A DNA stretch of 64,000 nt from Sulfitobacter delicatus (GTDB lineage: Bacteria; Pseudomonadota; Alphaproteobacteria; Rhodobacterales; Rhodobacteraceae), in contig NZ_FNBP01000002.1 in NCBI RefSeq assembly GCF_900102535.1, positions 124,001 through 188,000 of the forward strand. Direction: 5' to 3'. Position 1 is the first letter of the stretch. Every line of letters begins with the position of its first letter. The position numbers and the translations under genes are program-made. Shown here in pieces: positions 37,747-45,950 of this stretch. The notes beneath the pieces are model-generated. The model searched no databases. It was not told the DNA's origin and saw only the letters and a program-made list of their open reading frames with translations.

Positions 37747-38820
37747 ATGTTTGAGTCCTTCGGCTTTGAAGAGACCACGGCAAAACAGGCGTCTGTTCTG
37801 CTCGCGGCTGTGATCGGTCTGGCTTTTGGTGTGCTGGCGCAGCGCACACGTTTCTGTTTCCGCCGCAGCCTTGTGGGCGATGACCGTCGTCAAGCGCTCG
37901 GCATCTGGTTGACCGCCCTCGCACTGGCCGTGATCGGCACGCAGGCCGCCGTCTACACGGGCCTGATCAATTTTGACGCCCACCGGTTCATGGTTAGCGA
38001 AGTCCCCTTCCTCGCCATCGCGATTGGTGGGCTCCTGTTTGGTGCGGGCATGGTGCTAACGCGCGGCTGTATCTCGCGTCTGACCGTGCTGACCGGCGGT
38101 GGTAACCTGCGCGCGGCGCTGGTGGTGCTGGTCTTTGCCGTGGTGGCCCACGCAACGCTCAAAGGCGTGCTGGCTCCGCTGCGGGTGGCGCTCGGGTCTG
38201 TGACGGTCGATATGGGTGAGAGCGTGAGCCTCGCCGCCCTGCCCGGCGGTGCGCTGCTATGGGGCGGGCTGATCGCCGTTGCGGCGCTGGCCTACGCGCT
38301 GCGCTCGGGCAACCGGCTTGGCCAACTCGCAATGGCGGCATTGATCGGCCTCTTGGTCCCCGCTGCATGGGTCGGCACCGGTTTCATCCTGCTGGATGAG
38401 TTTGACCCCATTGCAATGGAAAGCCTCAGCTTCACCTCGCCCTCCGCCGACACCCTGTTCTGGACCATCGCAAGCTCCTCCATCCCCGCGGGCTTCGGCA
38501 CCGGGCTTTTGGGCGGCGTCTTCGTGGGCGCTCTTATCGCAAGCCTGCTGTTCAAAGAGTTCCGCTGGCAAAGCTTTGAAGCCCCCAGCCAGACGGGCCG
38601 CTATATGACCGGCGCTGCGATGATGGGTGTGGGCGGTGTGCTCGCCGGTGGCTGTACGCTGGGCGCAGGCCTCTCGGGCGTGCCGACCCTGTCGGTCGCG
38701 GCGATTGCGGCCATCCTGATGATCGCTCTGGGCGCGCTGGCCATGCAGGCGCTGCTCAGCCGATCTTCCGCCGCAGACGCCGCAGCATCCACCACACGCC
38801 CAGGACTACCGGCAGAGTAA
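37747..38820 (+). CDS. YeeE/YedE family membrane transporter (sulfur compound transport)
   Basis: The 357-residue protein has about nine to ten hydrophobic segments. The paired YeeE/YedE repeat motifs with conserved cysteines are visible as QRTRFCFRRSLVGD, GGLLFGAGMVLTRGCISRL and, in the second half, GVGGVLAGGCTLGAGLSG. Characterised relatives take up thiosulfate via cysteine relay. The ATG at 37747 was chosen over an upstream in-frame start because the upstream part is charged and unlike the family. The last 65 bases overlap the convergent DUF3422 gene. Confidence 0.87.
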   Translation: MFESFGFEETTAKQASVLLAAVIGLAFGVLAQRTRFCFRRSLVGDDRRQALGIWLTALALAVIGTQAAVYTGLINFDAHRFMVSEVPFLAIAIGGLLFGAGMVLTRGCISRLTVLTGGGNLRAALVVLVFAVVAHATLKGVLAPLRVALGSVTVDMGESVSLAALPGGALLWGGLIAVAALAYALRSGNRLGQLAMAALIGLLVPAAWVGTGFILLDEFDPIAMESLSFTSPSADTLFWTIASSSIPAGFGTGLLGGVFVGALIASLLFKEFRWQSFEAPSQTGRYMTGAAMMGVGGVLAGGCTLGAGLSGVPTLSVAAIAAILMIALGALAMQALLSRSSAADAAASTTRPGLPAE

Positions 38821-40024
38821 CCACGGCGGTCAGCAAGCCCTTGCTGACTTCCAAAGGCTCCGCGAGCGGGTAGAGCAGATAGCCCGCAAGCGAGACCGCA
38901 TAATAGCTGATCGCCACAACAGACAGCCCCTCGACCGTATGCTGCAGACGCAACTGTAAATCCGCACGCCGGTCCATGCTCGCAAGGATCGCTTGGTTCT
39001 GGGCCGAGCGCTCCACATCCACCCGCGTCCGCAGCAGTTCCGCAGCGCGCAGCGCGCGGGCCGCAAGGGTCTGCAATCGCGCCTCGGTGGATTTTACCGT
39101 GCGCATGGCGGGCTCATAGCGGCGCATCATGAACTCTCCGAACCCCTGACGGCCCATGAACCGCGCCTCGCGCAAGGCCGAGATCCGTTGGTAGACAATC
39201 GCCTCATAGGCCCCCGTTGCGGCGAAACGGTAGGCGGTGTCCGCGGTTAGCGCCTCAAGAGCCACCGAGACGTCCAGCAGCGCGTGCAGAGTCTCCTCAG
39301 CCGCTGTCCCTGCCCCGCTGCGCATCGCGCCCATTAAGGTCGAAAGCTGCCCGTCCAGATCGTTCAGCGCCCCCGCCATGCCTCGCGCCTGCATGAAGCC
39401 CAGCATCGACATGGCCTTATAGGTCTCAATTTCGCAGAGGCGCTGAACGATCCGACCGATCCTGCGCTCCCCAGTCTGCCCGTCGGTGAACACCGCGAGC
39501 CGCAAATGCCCAGCGGGATCGATGCGGAAGTCACTGGCCACAACGGCTGCCCCCTCCAAGACTTCGGCCACGGCGAGGCTTTCGGGGACGAACCAGTCCT
39601 GCAGATGCGTCGCGATTTCTTTCTGTTCGGTGGGCTTGAGTGCGACCGTCACCAAAGCCGACGTGATCCGCTCCCCATGCAATCTCGACAGCCAATCGTC
39701 CGGAAAGACATCGAAGTCCGACGCGGCAAAGGGCGCCGCACTTCCCGCCTGCGCAATCACGGTATAGGTCACGAACTCGGTGTGCTGTTCCCACTTCAGG
39801 GTGAAGCGGCCCATCTCACCATAATAGTGCTTTGCCTCAGCATCCGCGCGCGGGGCACCGTAATGCGCCAGAAGTGCGTTCAACTCGGCCTTGGCATCCG
39901 CGCCTGCTTCAAACTTCACGGCCAAGAAAGCCACCCGCGACGGCGCGGCAAGCTGCGGAAACGGACGGGCGTGCATTTCGCCAGTAAGGGCAAGCCGCTG
40001 GGGGTGGTCTTTGATCGGGGCCAT
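38756..40024 (-). CDS. DUF3422 family protein
   Basis: The 422-residue protein starts MAPIKDHPQRLALTGEMHARPFP, the hallmark of DUF3422, a family of unknown function common in alphaproteobacteria. A long helical soluble part (residues about 180-350, with many Ala/Glu/Arg) is followed by two C-terminal hydrophobic segments (about 360-382 and 390-412) and a basic tail RRLRRKIG, so it is probably anchored in the inner membrane with its bulk in the cytoplasm. Its 3' end overlaps the YeeE/YedE gene. Confidence 0.88.
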   Translation of the reverse strand: MAPIKDHPQRLALTGEMHARPFPQLAAPSRVAFLAVKFEAGADAKAELNALLAHYGAPRADAEAKHYYGEMGRFTLKWEQHTEFVTYTVIAQAGSAAPFAASDFDVFPDDWLSRLHGERITSALVTVALKPTEQKEIATHLQDWFVPESLAVAEVLEGAAVVASDFRIDPAGHLRLAVFTDGQTGERRIGRIVQRLCEIETYKAMSMLGFMQARGMAGALNDLDGQLSTLMGAMRSGAGTAAEETLHALLDVSVALEALTADTAYRFAATGAYEAIVYQRISALREARFMGRQGFGEFMMRRYEPAMRTVKSTEARLQTLAARALRAAELLRTRVDVERSAQNQAILASMDRRADLQLRLQHTVEGLSVVAISYYAVSLAGYLLYPLAEPLEVSKGLLTAVVTLPVVLGVWWMLRRLRRKIG

Positions 40025-40097
40025 GGGGGTTCCGCTGTTGATAACGCCAGTTCGTCGTAAGAATAGCGTCTAGCGGCGCTTTGAACAGTAAATAATC

Positions 40098-40103
40098 ATT
40101 ATA
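40098..40103 (-). promoter_or_regulatory. Possible -10 box of the DUF3422 gene
   Basis: A perfect TATAAT lies in an AT-rich patch on the minus strand, 74 bases before the DUF3422 start. No good -35 hexamer was found at the usual distance, so this is tentative. Confidence 0.35.
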
Positions 40104-40151
40104 TTTCAGCGTGTTGAAGTGTACCGAAGTATACCGCACAGCAAAACGGCA

Positions 40152-40179
40152 AACGCCCCACCGTTTCCGGCGGGGCGTT
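40152..40179 (-). terminator. GC-rich hairpin, candidate terminator after pntB
   Basis: AACGCCCC (40152-40159) pairs with GGGGCGTT (40172-40179); inside it CCG and CGG pair around TTTC. On the minus strand it is followed by TGCCGTTTT. It lies 66 bases downstream of the pntB stop. Confidence 0.5.
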
Positions 40180-40218
40180 CTGAGCGCGTTACGCGGGAAT
40201 TTTTTAAAAACTTCCCGG

Positions 40219-40241
40219 CCGTTTTCTTTAAAAGAAAACGG
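40219..40241 (-). repeat. AT-rich palindrome right after pntB
   Basis: CCGTTTTCTT and AAGAAAACGG form a perfect 10-bp stem with a 3-base loop, 3 bases from the pntB stop codon. A further near-palindrome of about 22 bases with GGGAA and TTCCC ends lies at 40195-40216, so three inverted repeats follow pntB in a row. Confidence 0.6.
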
Positions 40242-40244
40242 AGT

Positions 40245-41678
40245 TTAGTCGATCAGCGGCAGCAGCTTATCAAGGCTGGCTTTCGCATCGCCGTAGAACA
40301 TCCGCGTGTTGTCCTTGAAGAACAACGGGTTCTCGATGCCCGAATAGCCCGTGCCCTGCCCGCGTTTGGAGACAAAGACCGTTTTCGCCTTCCAGCATTC
40401 CAGCACCGGCATGCCGGCGATGGGGCTGTTGGGATCGTCTTGGGCCGCCGGGTTCACGATGTCGTTGGAACCAATGACAATCGCCACGTCGGTGTTGGGG
40501 AAATCATCGTTGATCTCGTCCATCTCCATCACGATGTCGTAAGGCACTTTGGCCTCAGCCAGCAGCACGTTCATGTGGCCGGGCAGACGGCCCGCAACGG
40601 GGTGGATGGCGAAACGGACGTTCTTGCCCTTGGCACGCAGTTTTTTGACCAACTCGCTGACCGCGCCTTGGGCCTGTGCCACCGCCATGCCGTAGCCGGG
40701 GATGATGATGACGCTGTCGGCCTCATTGAGCGCCTGTGCAACGCCGTCGGCCTCAATTGCCACCTGCTCGCCCTCGACTTCCATCGCCGGGCCAGAGGTC
40801 CCGCCAAAGCCGCCGAGGATCACGCTGATGAACGAGCGGTTCATCGCCTTACACATGATGTAGCTCAGGATCGCACCCGAGGAGCCGACCAGTGCGCCAA
40901 CCACGATCAACAGATCGTTGCCCAGCGAGAAGCCAATCGCCGCCGCGGCCCAGCCGGAGTAGCTGTTCAGCATCGAGACAACCACCGGCATGTCCGCACC
41001 ACCGATGCCCATGATCAGGTGATATCCGATGAAAAGCGCGGCCAGTGTCAGCACGAAGAGCGGCAGGAAGCCTCCTGTGTTGAAGTACCAGATGAGGCAG
41101 AGGAGCGAGATGGCTGCCGCTGCGGCGTTCAGCAGGTGACCGCCCGGCAGTTTCGTCGCCGCAGAGCTGACCCGGCCCGCCAGCTTGCCATAGGCGATGA
41201 CCGAGCCGGTGAAGGTCACGGCACCGATAAAGATGCCGAGCACCAGCTCGACCCGCAGGATCGCGATCTCGACACTGTCTTTCTTGGCCAAAAGTGCCGC
41301 AAAGCCTTCGGTTGACGCACGCGCCACCTCGTCCATCGCCAGCACATTGTTCAGCTCGATATGGGCGTTATAGCCCACAAAGACCGCTGCCAGACCCACA
41401 AGGCTGTGCATCGCCGCAACCAGTTCCGGCATCTGCGTCATCTGCACGCGGGTCGCCAGTTGATAGCCGATCGCGCCACCGGCGGCGATCAAGATCAGCG
41501 AGAGAAGCCAGAACCCCGCCCCCGGCCCGATCAGCGTGGCGATAACCGCCAGCGCCATACCTGCGATGCCGTACCAAACGGCGCGCTTGGCGCTTTCTTG
41601 GCCGGAAAGCCCGCCCAAGCTGAGGATGAAGAGAACCGCTGCAACCACATAGGCTGCTGTCGTAAATCCATAGTCCAT
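40245..41678 (-). CDS. pntB: NAD(P) transhydrogenase subunit beta
   Basis: The 477-residue protein has about nine membrane helices in its first 270 residues (domain II) and a C-terminal NADP(H)-binding domain III with [18 protein letters not shown] and [22 protein letters not shown]. With PntA it forms the proton-translocating transhydrogenase that makes NADPH from NADH. It begins 13 bases after pntA, and palindromes follow the stop. Confidence 0.96.
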   Translation of the reverse strand: MDYGFTTAAYVVAAVLFILSLGGLSGQESAKRAVWYGIAGMALAVIATLIGPGAGFWLLSLILIAAGGAIGYQLATRVQMTQMPELVAAMHSLVGLAAVFVGYNAHIELNNVLAMDEVARASTEGFAALLAKKDSVEIAILRVELVLGIFIGAVTFTGSVIAYGKLAGRVSSAATKLPGGHLLNAAAAAISLLCLIWYFNTGGFLPLFVLTLAALFIGYHLIMGIGGADMPVVVSMLNSYSGWAAAAIGFSLGNDLLIVVGALVGSSGAILSYIMCKAMNRSFISVILGGFGGTSGPAMEVEGEQVAIEADGVAQALNEADSVIIIPGYGMAVAQAQGAVSELVKKLRAKGKNVRFAIHPVAGRLPGHMNVLLAEAKVPYDIVMEMDEINDDFPNTDVAIVIGSNDIVNPAAQDDPNSPIAGMPVLECWKAKTVFVSKRGQGTGYSGIENPLFFKDNTRMFYGDAKASLDKLLPLID

Positions 41679-41691
41679 GATGCGTGCTCCT

Positions 41692-43266
41692 TCAGGATTT
41701 CTGGAACATGGCGAGCATGCGCCGTGTCACGAGGAAGCCACCGAAAATGTTGATCCCGCACATGAAGACCGACAGAGCAGCAAGAATAATCACCAGTGCC
41801 GAGCCTGAGCCGATCTGCATCAGCGCGCCCAGAATAATGATCGAGGAGATCGCGTTGGTCACCGCCATCAACGGCGTGTGCAGGCTGTGTGCCACGCCCC
41901 AGATGACTTGGAAACCAACAAAGACCGCCAGAACGAAGACGATGAAGTGCTGCATAAAGCTCGCAGGTGCCACAAGGCCAACCCCCAAGAGCAAGGCAGC
42001 GCCCACGGCCAAAAGCGTGACTTGGTTCTTGGTCTGCGCTTTGAACGCCGCCAATTCGTCGGCGCGCTTCTCTTCTGGGGTCTTTTCCTTGACCTTTTCC
42101 TTCTTTGGCGCCGCCGCAATGGCCGCAACCTTGGGCGGTGGCGGCGGGAATGTCACGGCCTTTTCATGGGTGATGGTTGCACCGCGGATCACGTCATCTT
42201 CCATATCGTGGTCGATGACACCGTCTTTATTCGGCGTCAGATCCGTCATCAGATGGCGGATGTTGGTGGAATAGAGCGTCGAGGCCTGTGTCGCCATGCG
42301 CGAGGGGAAATCAGTGTAACCGATGATGGTGACACCGTTCTCGGTGACGACCTTCTCGTCCATCTTGGTCAGCTTGCAGTTGCCGCCCTTTTCCGCCGCG
42401 AGGTCAATGATGACAGAGCCCGGCTTCATCGCCGCGACCATGTCTTCGGTCCAAAGCTCTGGCGCTTCGCGGTTGGGGATCAGCGCCGTGGTGATGACGA
42501 TGTCCACATCGGGGGCCAGTTCGCGGAACTTGGCCAGCTGTGCTTCGCGGAATTCTGGCGAGGAAACAGAGGCATAGCCGCCCGAGGCGGAGCCGTCTTG
42601 CTGTTCTTCTTCAAAATCGAGATAGACAAACTCAGCGCCCATCGATTCGACCTGTTCGGCCACTTCGGGCCGCACGTCAAAGGCGAGCGTGATCGCCCCG
42701 AGCGAGGTCGAGGTGCCGATCGCGGCAAGACCCGCAACGCCCGCCCCCACGACCAGCACTTTCGCTGGCGGCACTTTGCCCGCCGCGGTGATCTGACCGG
42801 TGAAGAAACGACCAAAGTTGTTGCCCGCCTCGATCACGGCACGGTAGCCCGCGATGTTCGCCATGGACGACAGCGCGTCCATCTTCTGGGCGCGGCTGAT
42901 GCGCGGCACCATGTCCATCGCCATGACGGTCGCGCCCTTGGCGGCGGCGGCCTCCATTAACTCGGTATTGCCAGCAGGGTTGAACATGGAGATCAGCGTC
43001 TGCCCGGAACGCAGGCGCTTGACCTCGTCCTCGGACGGCGGACGCACCTTGGCGACCACGTCGGCGGCCTTCCACAGCGCAGCAGTGGTCTTGGCCACTT
43101 CGACGCCTGCGGCTTCATAGGCAGCGTCGTCGAATCCAGCCGCCGCGCCGGCGCCGGTCTCAATGATGCATGTATGCCCGAGTTTCTGCAGTTGCAGCGC
43201 GCTCTCCGGCGTCATTGCGACCCGGTTCTCGCCTTCGAAAATTTCTTTCGGTGTCCCGATCTTCAA
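41692..43266 (-). CDS. pntA: NAD(P) transhydrogenase subunit alpha
   Basis: The 524-residue protein has the NAD(H)-binding domain I ([19 protein letters not shown] at the start, nucleotide loop [13 protein letters not shown] in the middle). A proline/lysine-rich linker (about 385-430) leads to four C-terminal membrane helices. This is the one-chain alpha form, not the split PntAA/PntAB seen in some relatives. I chose a TTG start at 43266: the site GAGGGGGA ends 8 bases before it, and family homology begins right there. An ATG at 43293 would add nine unrelated residues. Confidence 0.94.
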   Translation of the reverse strand: MKIGTPKEIFEGENRVAMTPESALQLQKLGHTCIIETGAGAAAGFDDAAYEAAGVEVAKTTAALWKAADVVAKVRPPSEDEVKRLRSGQTLISMFNPAGNTELMEAAAAKGATVMAMDMVPRISRAQKMDALSSMANIAGYRAVIEAGNNFGRFFTGQITAAGKVPPAKVLVVGAGVAGLAAIGTSTSLGAITLAFDVRPEVAEQVESMGAEFVYLDFEEEQQDGSASGGYASVSSPEFREAQLAKFRELAPDVDIVITTALIPNREAPELWTEDMVAAMKPGSVIIDLAAEKGGNCKLTKMDEKVVTENGVTIIGYTDFPSRMATQASTLYSTNIRHLMTDLTPNKDGVIDHDMEDDVIRGATITHEKAVTFPPPPPKVAAIAAAPKKEKVKEKTPEEKRADELAAFKAQTKNQVTLLAVGAALLLGVGLVAPASFMQHFIVFVLAVFVGFQVIWGVAHSLHTPLMAVTNAISSIIILGALMQIGSGSALVIILAALSVFMCGINIFGGFLVTRRMLAMFQKS

Positions 43267-43274
43267 ACCAAGAA

Positions 43275-43282
43275 TCCCCCTC
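43275..43282 (-). promoter_or_regulatory. Ribosome-binding site selecting the TTG start of pntA
   Basis: The octamer GAGGGGGA on the minus strand ends 8 bases before the TTG at 43266-43264. The nearest upstream ATG (43293) has no comparable site and lies before the octamer. Confidence 0.55.
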
Positions 43283-43474
43283 TGTTGGCCCATTGCGCCC
43301 TCGTGACGCAACTTTGTTAGTCAGAGCGATAGCGCGCGCGCAGCAATAGTACAAGCAAGCCGAGGCGTGAAAGGGTGCAAAATTGCTGCACTGCCACATT
43401 GATGGGGCAGTTTGCCGCATTCTGAGAGGAAGATGGAACAGGCGTTTTGCCGGGCAGGCTAGCGGGATCGGGAA

Positions 43475-43498
43475 CGGCATGGCCCGAAGGCCATGCCG
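43475..43498 (-). terminator. Stable hairpin after the porin gene
   Basis: CGGCATGGCC and GGCCATGCCG form a perfect 10-bp stem; on the minus strand the loop is TTCG closed by a C-G pair, the very stable tetraloop type. It lies 34 bases after the porin stop. The T-run after it is weak, so it may protect the mRNA end as much as terminate. Confidence 0.6.
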
Positions 43499-43532
43499 AG
43501 GAACTTAAACCAGCAGACAGCTGGCTTGCCTA

Positions 43533-44249
43533 TCAGAGGCCGGGAACCAAACGGGAAAGGTTTCTGACGTCAAAGGTCGCACCGCGGGCTGCACCGAAGT
43601 TAATGGTACCGCCCAGCCCGACAAAAGGATCAGAGATGTTGCCGGCAGCGCCTTCTGCCTTGGCCGACCCGACTTCGACAAACAGGTTAGTGCTTTGAGC
43701 GACATCACGGTCAAGACGCACCGCCACGCGCGATACTTCGACCCCGCTGGAATCAACGCGGTCATAAGAGCCCGTCAGGCCCATGTCATTGGCCAGTTCG
43801 TGGCGCGCTTTGAAACCAAGCATGTTGCCTTCGGTATCCATTACCTCACCCTGCGCGATATAGCCTTCGAAGTTCCAGCCGTTCGCCTCATGGCCAACTT
43901 CGAGGCCATAGATATCCAGATCGAATCCTTCGATATCTTCTTCGGTGTAGAAGGCACCAAAGGACGTCGCTTCATCTAGATGGTAGATGCCGTGCAAGCC
44001 AAGGCTGTGGGTATTCACACCGGAGACGCCAAAATCGCTGTAACCTGTGTCAATTTGCAAACCCAAATTGCGGGTAAAACCGAACTCCACAGAGCCTTCG
44101 AGACCAAGCCGGGTGAGGTCTGTGTCTTCTGTAAAGGCCGAATACGACAGGCCGACCGAGCCGCCGGTGACTTCGACAGCCTGAGCCGCCGTCGCGCCGA
44201 AGGCGAGCGCTGCGGTGAGCGTCAGGGCGGGGAGTTGCGAGAAATTCAT
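43533..44249 (-). CDS. Small outer-membrane beta-barrel (porin-like) protein
   Basis: The 238-residue protein has a signal peptide (1-24, ending AAQA). The mature chain is built of alternating short strands rich in Gly, Tyr and acidic residues, such as SVGLSYSAFTEDTDLT and FTRNLGLQIDTGYSDFGV, and it is free of cysteine. Beta-barrel outer-membrane proteins look like this. The last residues RLVPGL lack a terminal Phe, which is a common but not obligatory signal. I cannot name its substrate. A GGAG site precedes the start. Confidence 0.72.
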   Translation of the reverse strand: MNFSQLPALTLTAALAFGATAAQAVEVTGGSVGLSYSAFTEDTDLTRLGLEGSVEFGFTRNLGLQIDTGYSDFGVSGVNTHSLGLHGIYHLDEATSFGAFYTEEDIEGFDLDIYGLEVGHEANGWNFEGYIAQGEVMDTEGNMLGFKARHELANDMGLTGSYDRVDSSGVEVSRVAVRLDRDVAQSTNLFVEVGSAKAEGAAGNISDPFVGLGGTINFGAARGATFDVRNLSRLVPGL

Positions 44250-44266
44250 GATACTGCTCCAATAAA

Positions 44267-44280
44267 AACAGGGCCCTGTT
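44267..44280. promoter_or_regulatory. 14-bp palindrome in the porin leader
   Basis: AACAGGGCCCTGTT is perfectly self-complementary and lies 17 bases before the porin start codon. It could be an operator or a leader hairpin near the ribosome-binding site. No binding protein can be named. Confidence 0.4.
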
Positions 44281-44483
44281 ATCAGGTTACCCGCTGCAAC
44301 CTGTGAGGGAATGCCGGGAGGGTCGCAAGGGCGGTTTTCTGCGGCGCCCCGTGCAGTGTCCCAAGCGCCACAGCCTAGCGCCCCGCCACCGACCCGCGCC
44401 CTCGATTTGACGCCCCGTCACAGCAGCAAAGCTATTGTACTAAGCCCCCTTCCCCGCCACGCTACCCGCAAATGGGAGGCATC

Positions 44484-45236
44484 ATGACACTAGAGAACAA
44501 ACACGCGTTTATCACCGGCGGTGGCACTGGCATCGGGCTCGCTATGGCACAGGATCTGGCGAGCAAAGGCGCAAAGGTCACGATCACCGGGCGGCGGCAG
44601 GAGGTGCTCGACGCGGTGTCCGGCAACGGGATAACCGGCATGGCGATGGACGTGCGCGACGAGGCGCAGGTGGTCGATACGATCGCACGTGCGGTAGAGG
44701 CCAGCGGCCCGGTTCAGATTTGCATTGCGAACGCCGGGGTGGCCGAAGGCCGGTCGCTGCATAAGACCGACCTCGACTTCTGGCGTGACATGATGGCCAC
44801 GAACCTGGACGGCGCCTTTCTGACGATCCGTGAGAGCCTTAAGTCCATGCGTCAGACCGACTGGGGCCGGGTGATCGCCGTGTCGTCCATGGCCGGGCTG
44901 CGCGGGCTGCCGGGGGCGGCGTGCTATTCGGCGTCCAAACACGGGATGATCGGCCTGATCCGGTCGCTGAGCGAGGATTACATGGGCCAGCCCTTTACCT
45001 TCAATGCGCTCTGCCCCGGCTACGTCGACACCGACATCATCGCGCGCAACACCGAGACCATCGCGAAACGCGCGGGTCTTTCCGAAGACAAGGCCCGCGA
45101 CGTGATGGTCAACGCCAACCGCCACAAACGCCTGATCGCCCCCTCCGAAGTCGCGGCGGCCGCAGCGTGGCTCGTGGGCGAAGGCTCGGAAAGCGTGAAC
45201 GGGCAGTGTATCGAGATCGCGGGCGGGCAGATGTAG
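44484..45236 (+). CDS. Short-chain dehydrogenase/reductase
   Basis: The 250-residue classical SDR has TGGGTGIG (11-18), the ANAG motif in ICIANAGVAE, the catalytic Ser in AVSSMAGLRG, and CYSASKHG with the Tyr-x3-Lys pair. The sequence is near 3-hydroxybutyrate or 3-oxoacyl reductase-like enzymes, but the substrate cannot be fixed. The ATG at 44484 follows GGGAGG at a normal distance; an ATG 12 bases upstream lies in the site itself. A short inverted repeat follows the stop. Confidence 0.87.
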   Translation: MTLENKHAFITGGGTGIGLAMAQDLASKGAKVTITGRRQEVLDAVSGNGITGMAMDVRDEAQVVDTIARAVEASGPVQICIANAGVAEGRSLHKTDLDFWRDMMATNLDGAFLTIRESLKSMRQTDWGRVIAVSSMAGLRGLPGAACYSASKHGMIGLIRSLSEDYMGQPFTFNALCPGYVDTDIIARNTETIAKRAGLSEDKARDVMVNANRHKRLIAPSEVAAAAAWLVGEGSESVNGQCIEIAGGQM

Positions 45237-45240
45237 CGGC

Positions 45241-45257
45241 GTTAAGCGCTTCTTAAC
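45241..45257. repeat. Short inverted repeat between the SDR and RAYT-like genes
   Basis: GTTAAG and CTTAAC arms flank a 5-base spacer, 4 bases after the SDR stop. The sequence does not resemble the GC-rich REP elements usually linked to RAYT genes. It may only end the SDR transcript. Confidence 0.4.
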
Positions 45258-45278
45258 CAAGCTCGGCGACACTGGGGC

Positions 45279-45842
45279 ATGGCACGTTTTAGACGGCATC
45301 ATGGCCCCGGCGGCACCTACTTCTTTACCATACGCTTAGCGCGTCGGGGTGACGATATGTTGCTGCGGCGGATTTCATTGCTTCGACAAGCGATGCGCGA
45401 GACTTTGGCCCGAAAGCCCTTTCACATCGAAGCGATCGCAGTCCTGCCCGATGTCATCCATACGATCTGGACACTGCCGGAGGGCGATGGCGACTATGCG
45501 AACCGGATTGGAATGTGGAAAGCACGGTTCTCGAAACATCTGCCGCCCCCGCCGCACCGCAGTTTGCAGCAGATCAAACGCGGTGAGAAAGGCATCTGGC
45601 GACCGCGGTTTTGGGAACACAGGATACGAGATACGGCCGATTTTGAGCGGCATCGCGATTTGGTGTATCTGAGCCCGGTTCATGCCGGTCTTTGCGAGCG
45701 GCCGGAAGATTGGCCCTTTAGCTCGCTGCACCGTGACCGGGCGCGGGTGATTGAGCCTGACTTCGAAGTTCTAGAAAACGACCCGGCGCCCCCGGCCTTC
45801 CAGCGAATAACACACACTCTGCCGGAAAGGCTGCATAGTTAA
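45279..45842 (+). CDS. RAYT-family (IS200-like transposase) protein lacking catalytic motifs
   Basis: The 187-residue protein follows the REP-associated tyrosine transposase plan: FRRHHGPGGTYFFTIRLARR at the start, IAVLPDVIHTIWTLPEGD in the middle, then GIWRPRFWEHRIRD and WPFSSLHRD. In active members the middle motif is His-x-His; here it reads Val-Ile-His (GTC codon where His is expected, residues about 58-60). The segment around the catalytic Tyr of E. coli YafM (Tyr115, in VDYIYINPVKHG) reads RDLVYLSPVHAG, with Leu at the Tyr position. The frame is intact with no stop or shift. It may be a domesticated DNA-binding protein or a decaying remnant. Confidence 0.8.
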   Translation: MARFRRHHGPGGTYFFTIRLARRGDDMLLRRISLLRQAMRETLARKPFHIEAIAVLPDVIHTIWTLPEGDGDYANRIGMWKARFSKHLPPPPHRSLQQIKRGEKGIWRPRFWEHRIRDTADFERHRDLVYLSPVHAGLCERPEDWPFSSLHRDRARVIEPDFEVLENDPAPPAFQRITHTLPERLHS

Positions 45843-45907
45843 GCGCGGCAGTTGGCGTGCGGGCTCCGCAAGCAATGGTCGTAACGGATCAGCCTCGGAA
45901 AGGGCCC

Positions 45908-45937
45908 ACGGCGATAACAGCCGAAGGTGATCGCCGT
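45908..45937 (-). terminator. Inverted repeat between convergent RAYT-like and amidotransferase genes
   Basis: ACGGCGAT (45908-45915) and ATCGCCGT (45930-45937) are perfect complements around a 14-base loop. It is 13 bases after the stop of the minus-strand amidotransferase gene and 65 bases after the RAYT-like stop. No T-run follows on either strand, so terminator function is not certain. Confidence 0.4.
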
Positions 45938-45950
45938 TCAGGCGGCCCCG

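Noticed and set aside
40119..41315. 398-codon plus-strand open frame across the pntB region
   Set aside because: It runs antisense to pntB and through the palindromes after it; the His/Arg/Asp-rich translation has no family features.
45908..45937. REP element partner of the RAYT-like gene
   Set aside because: It is a single inverted repeat without the GTAG/GGAG-type foot usual for REP elements and without a second copy seen in the window, so it is listed only as a possible terminator.
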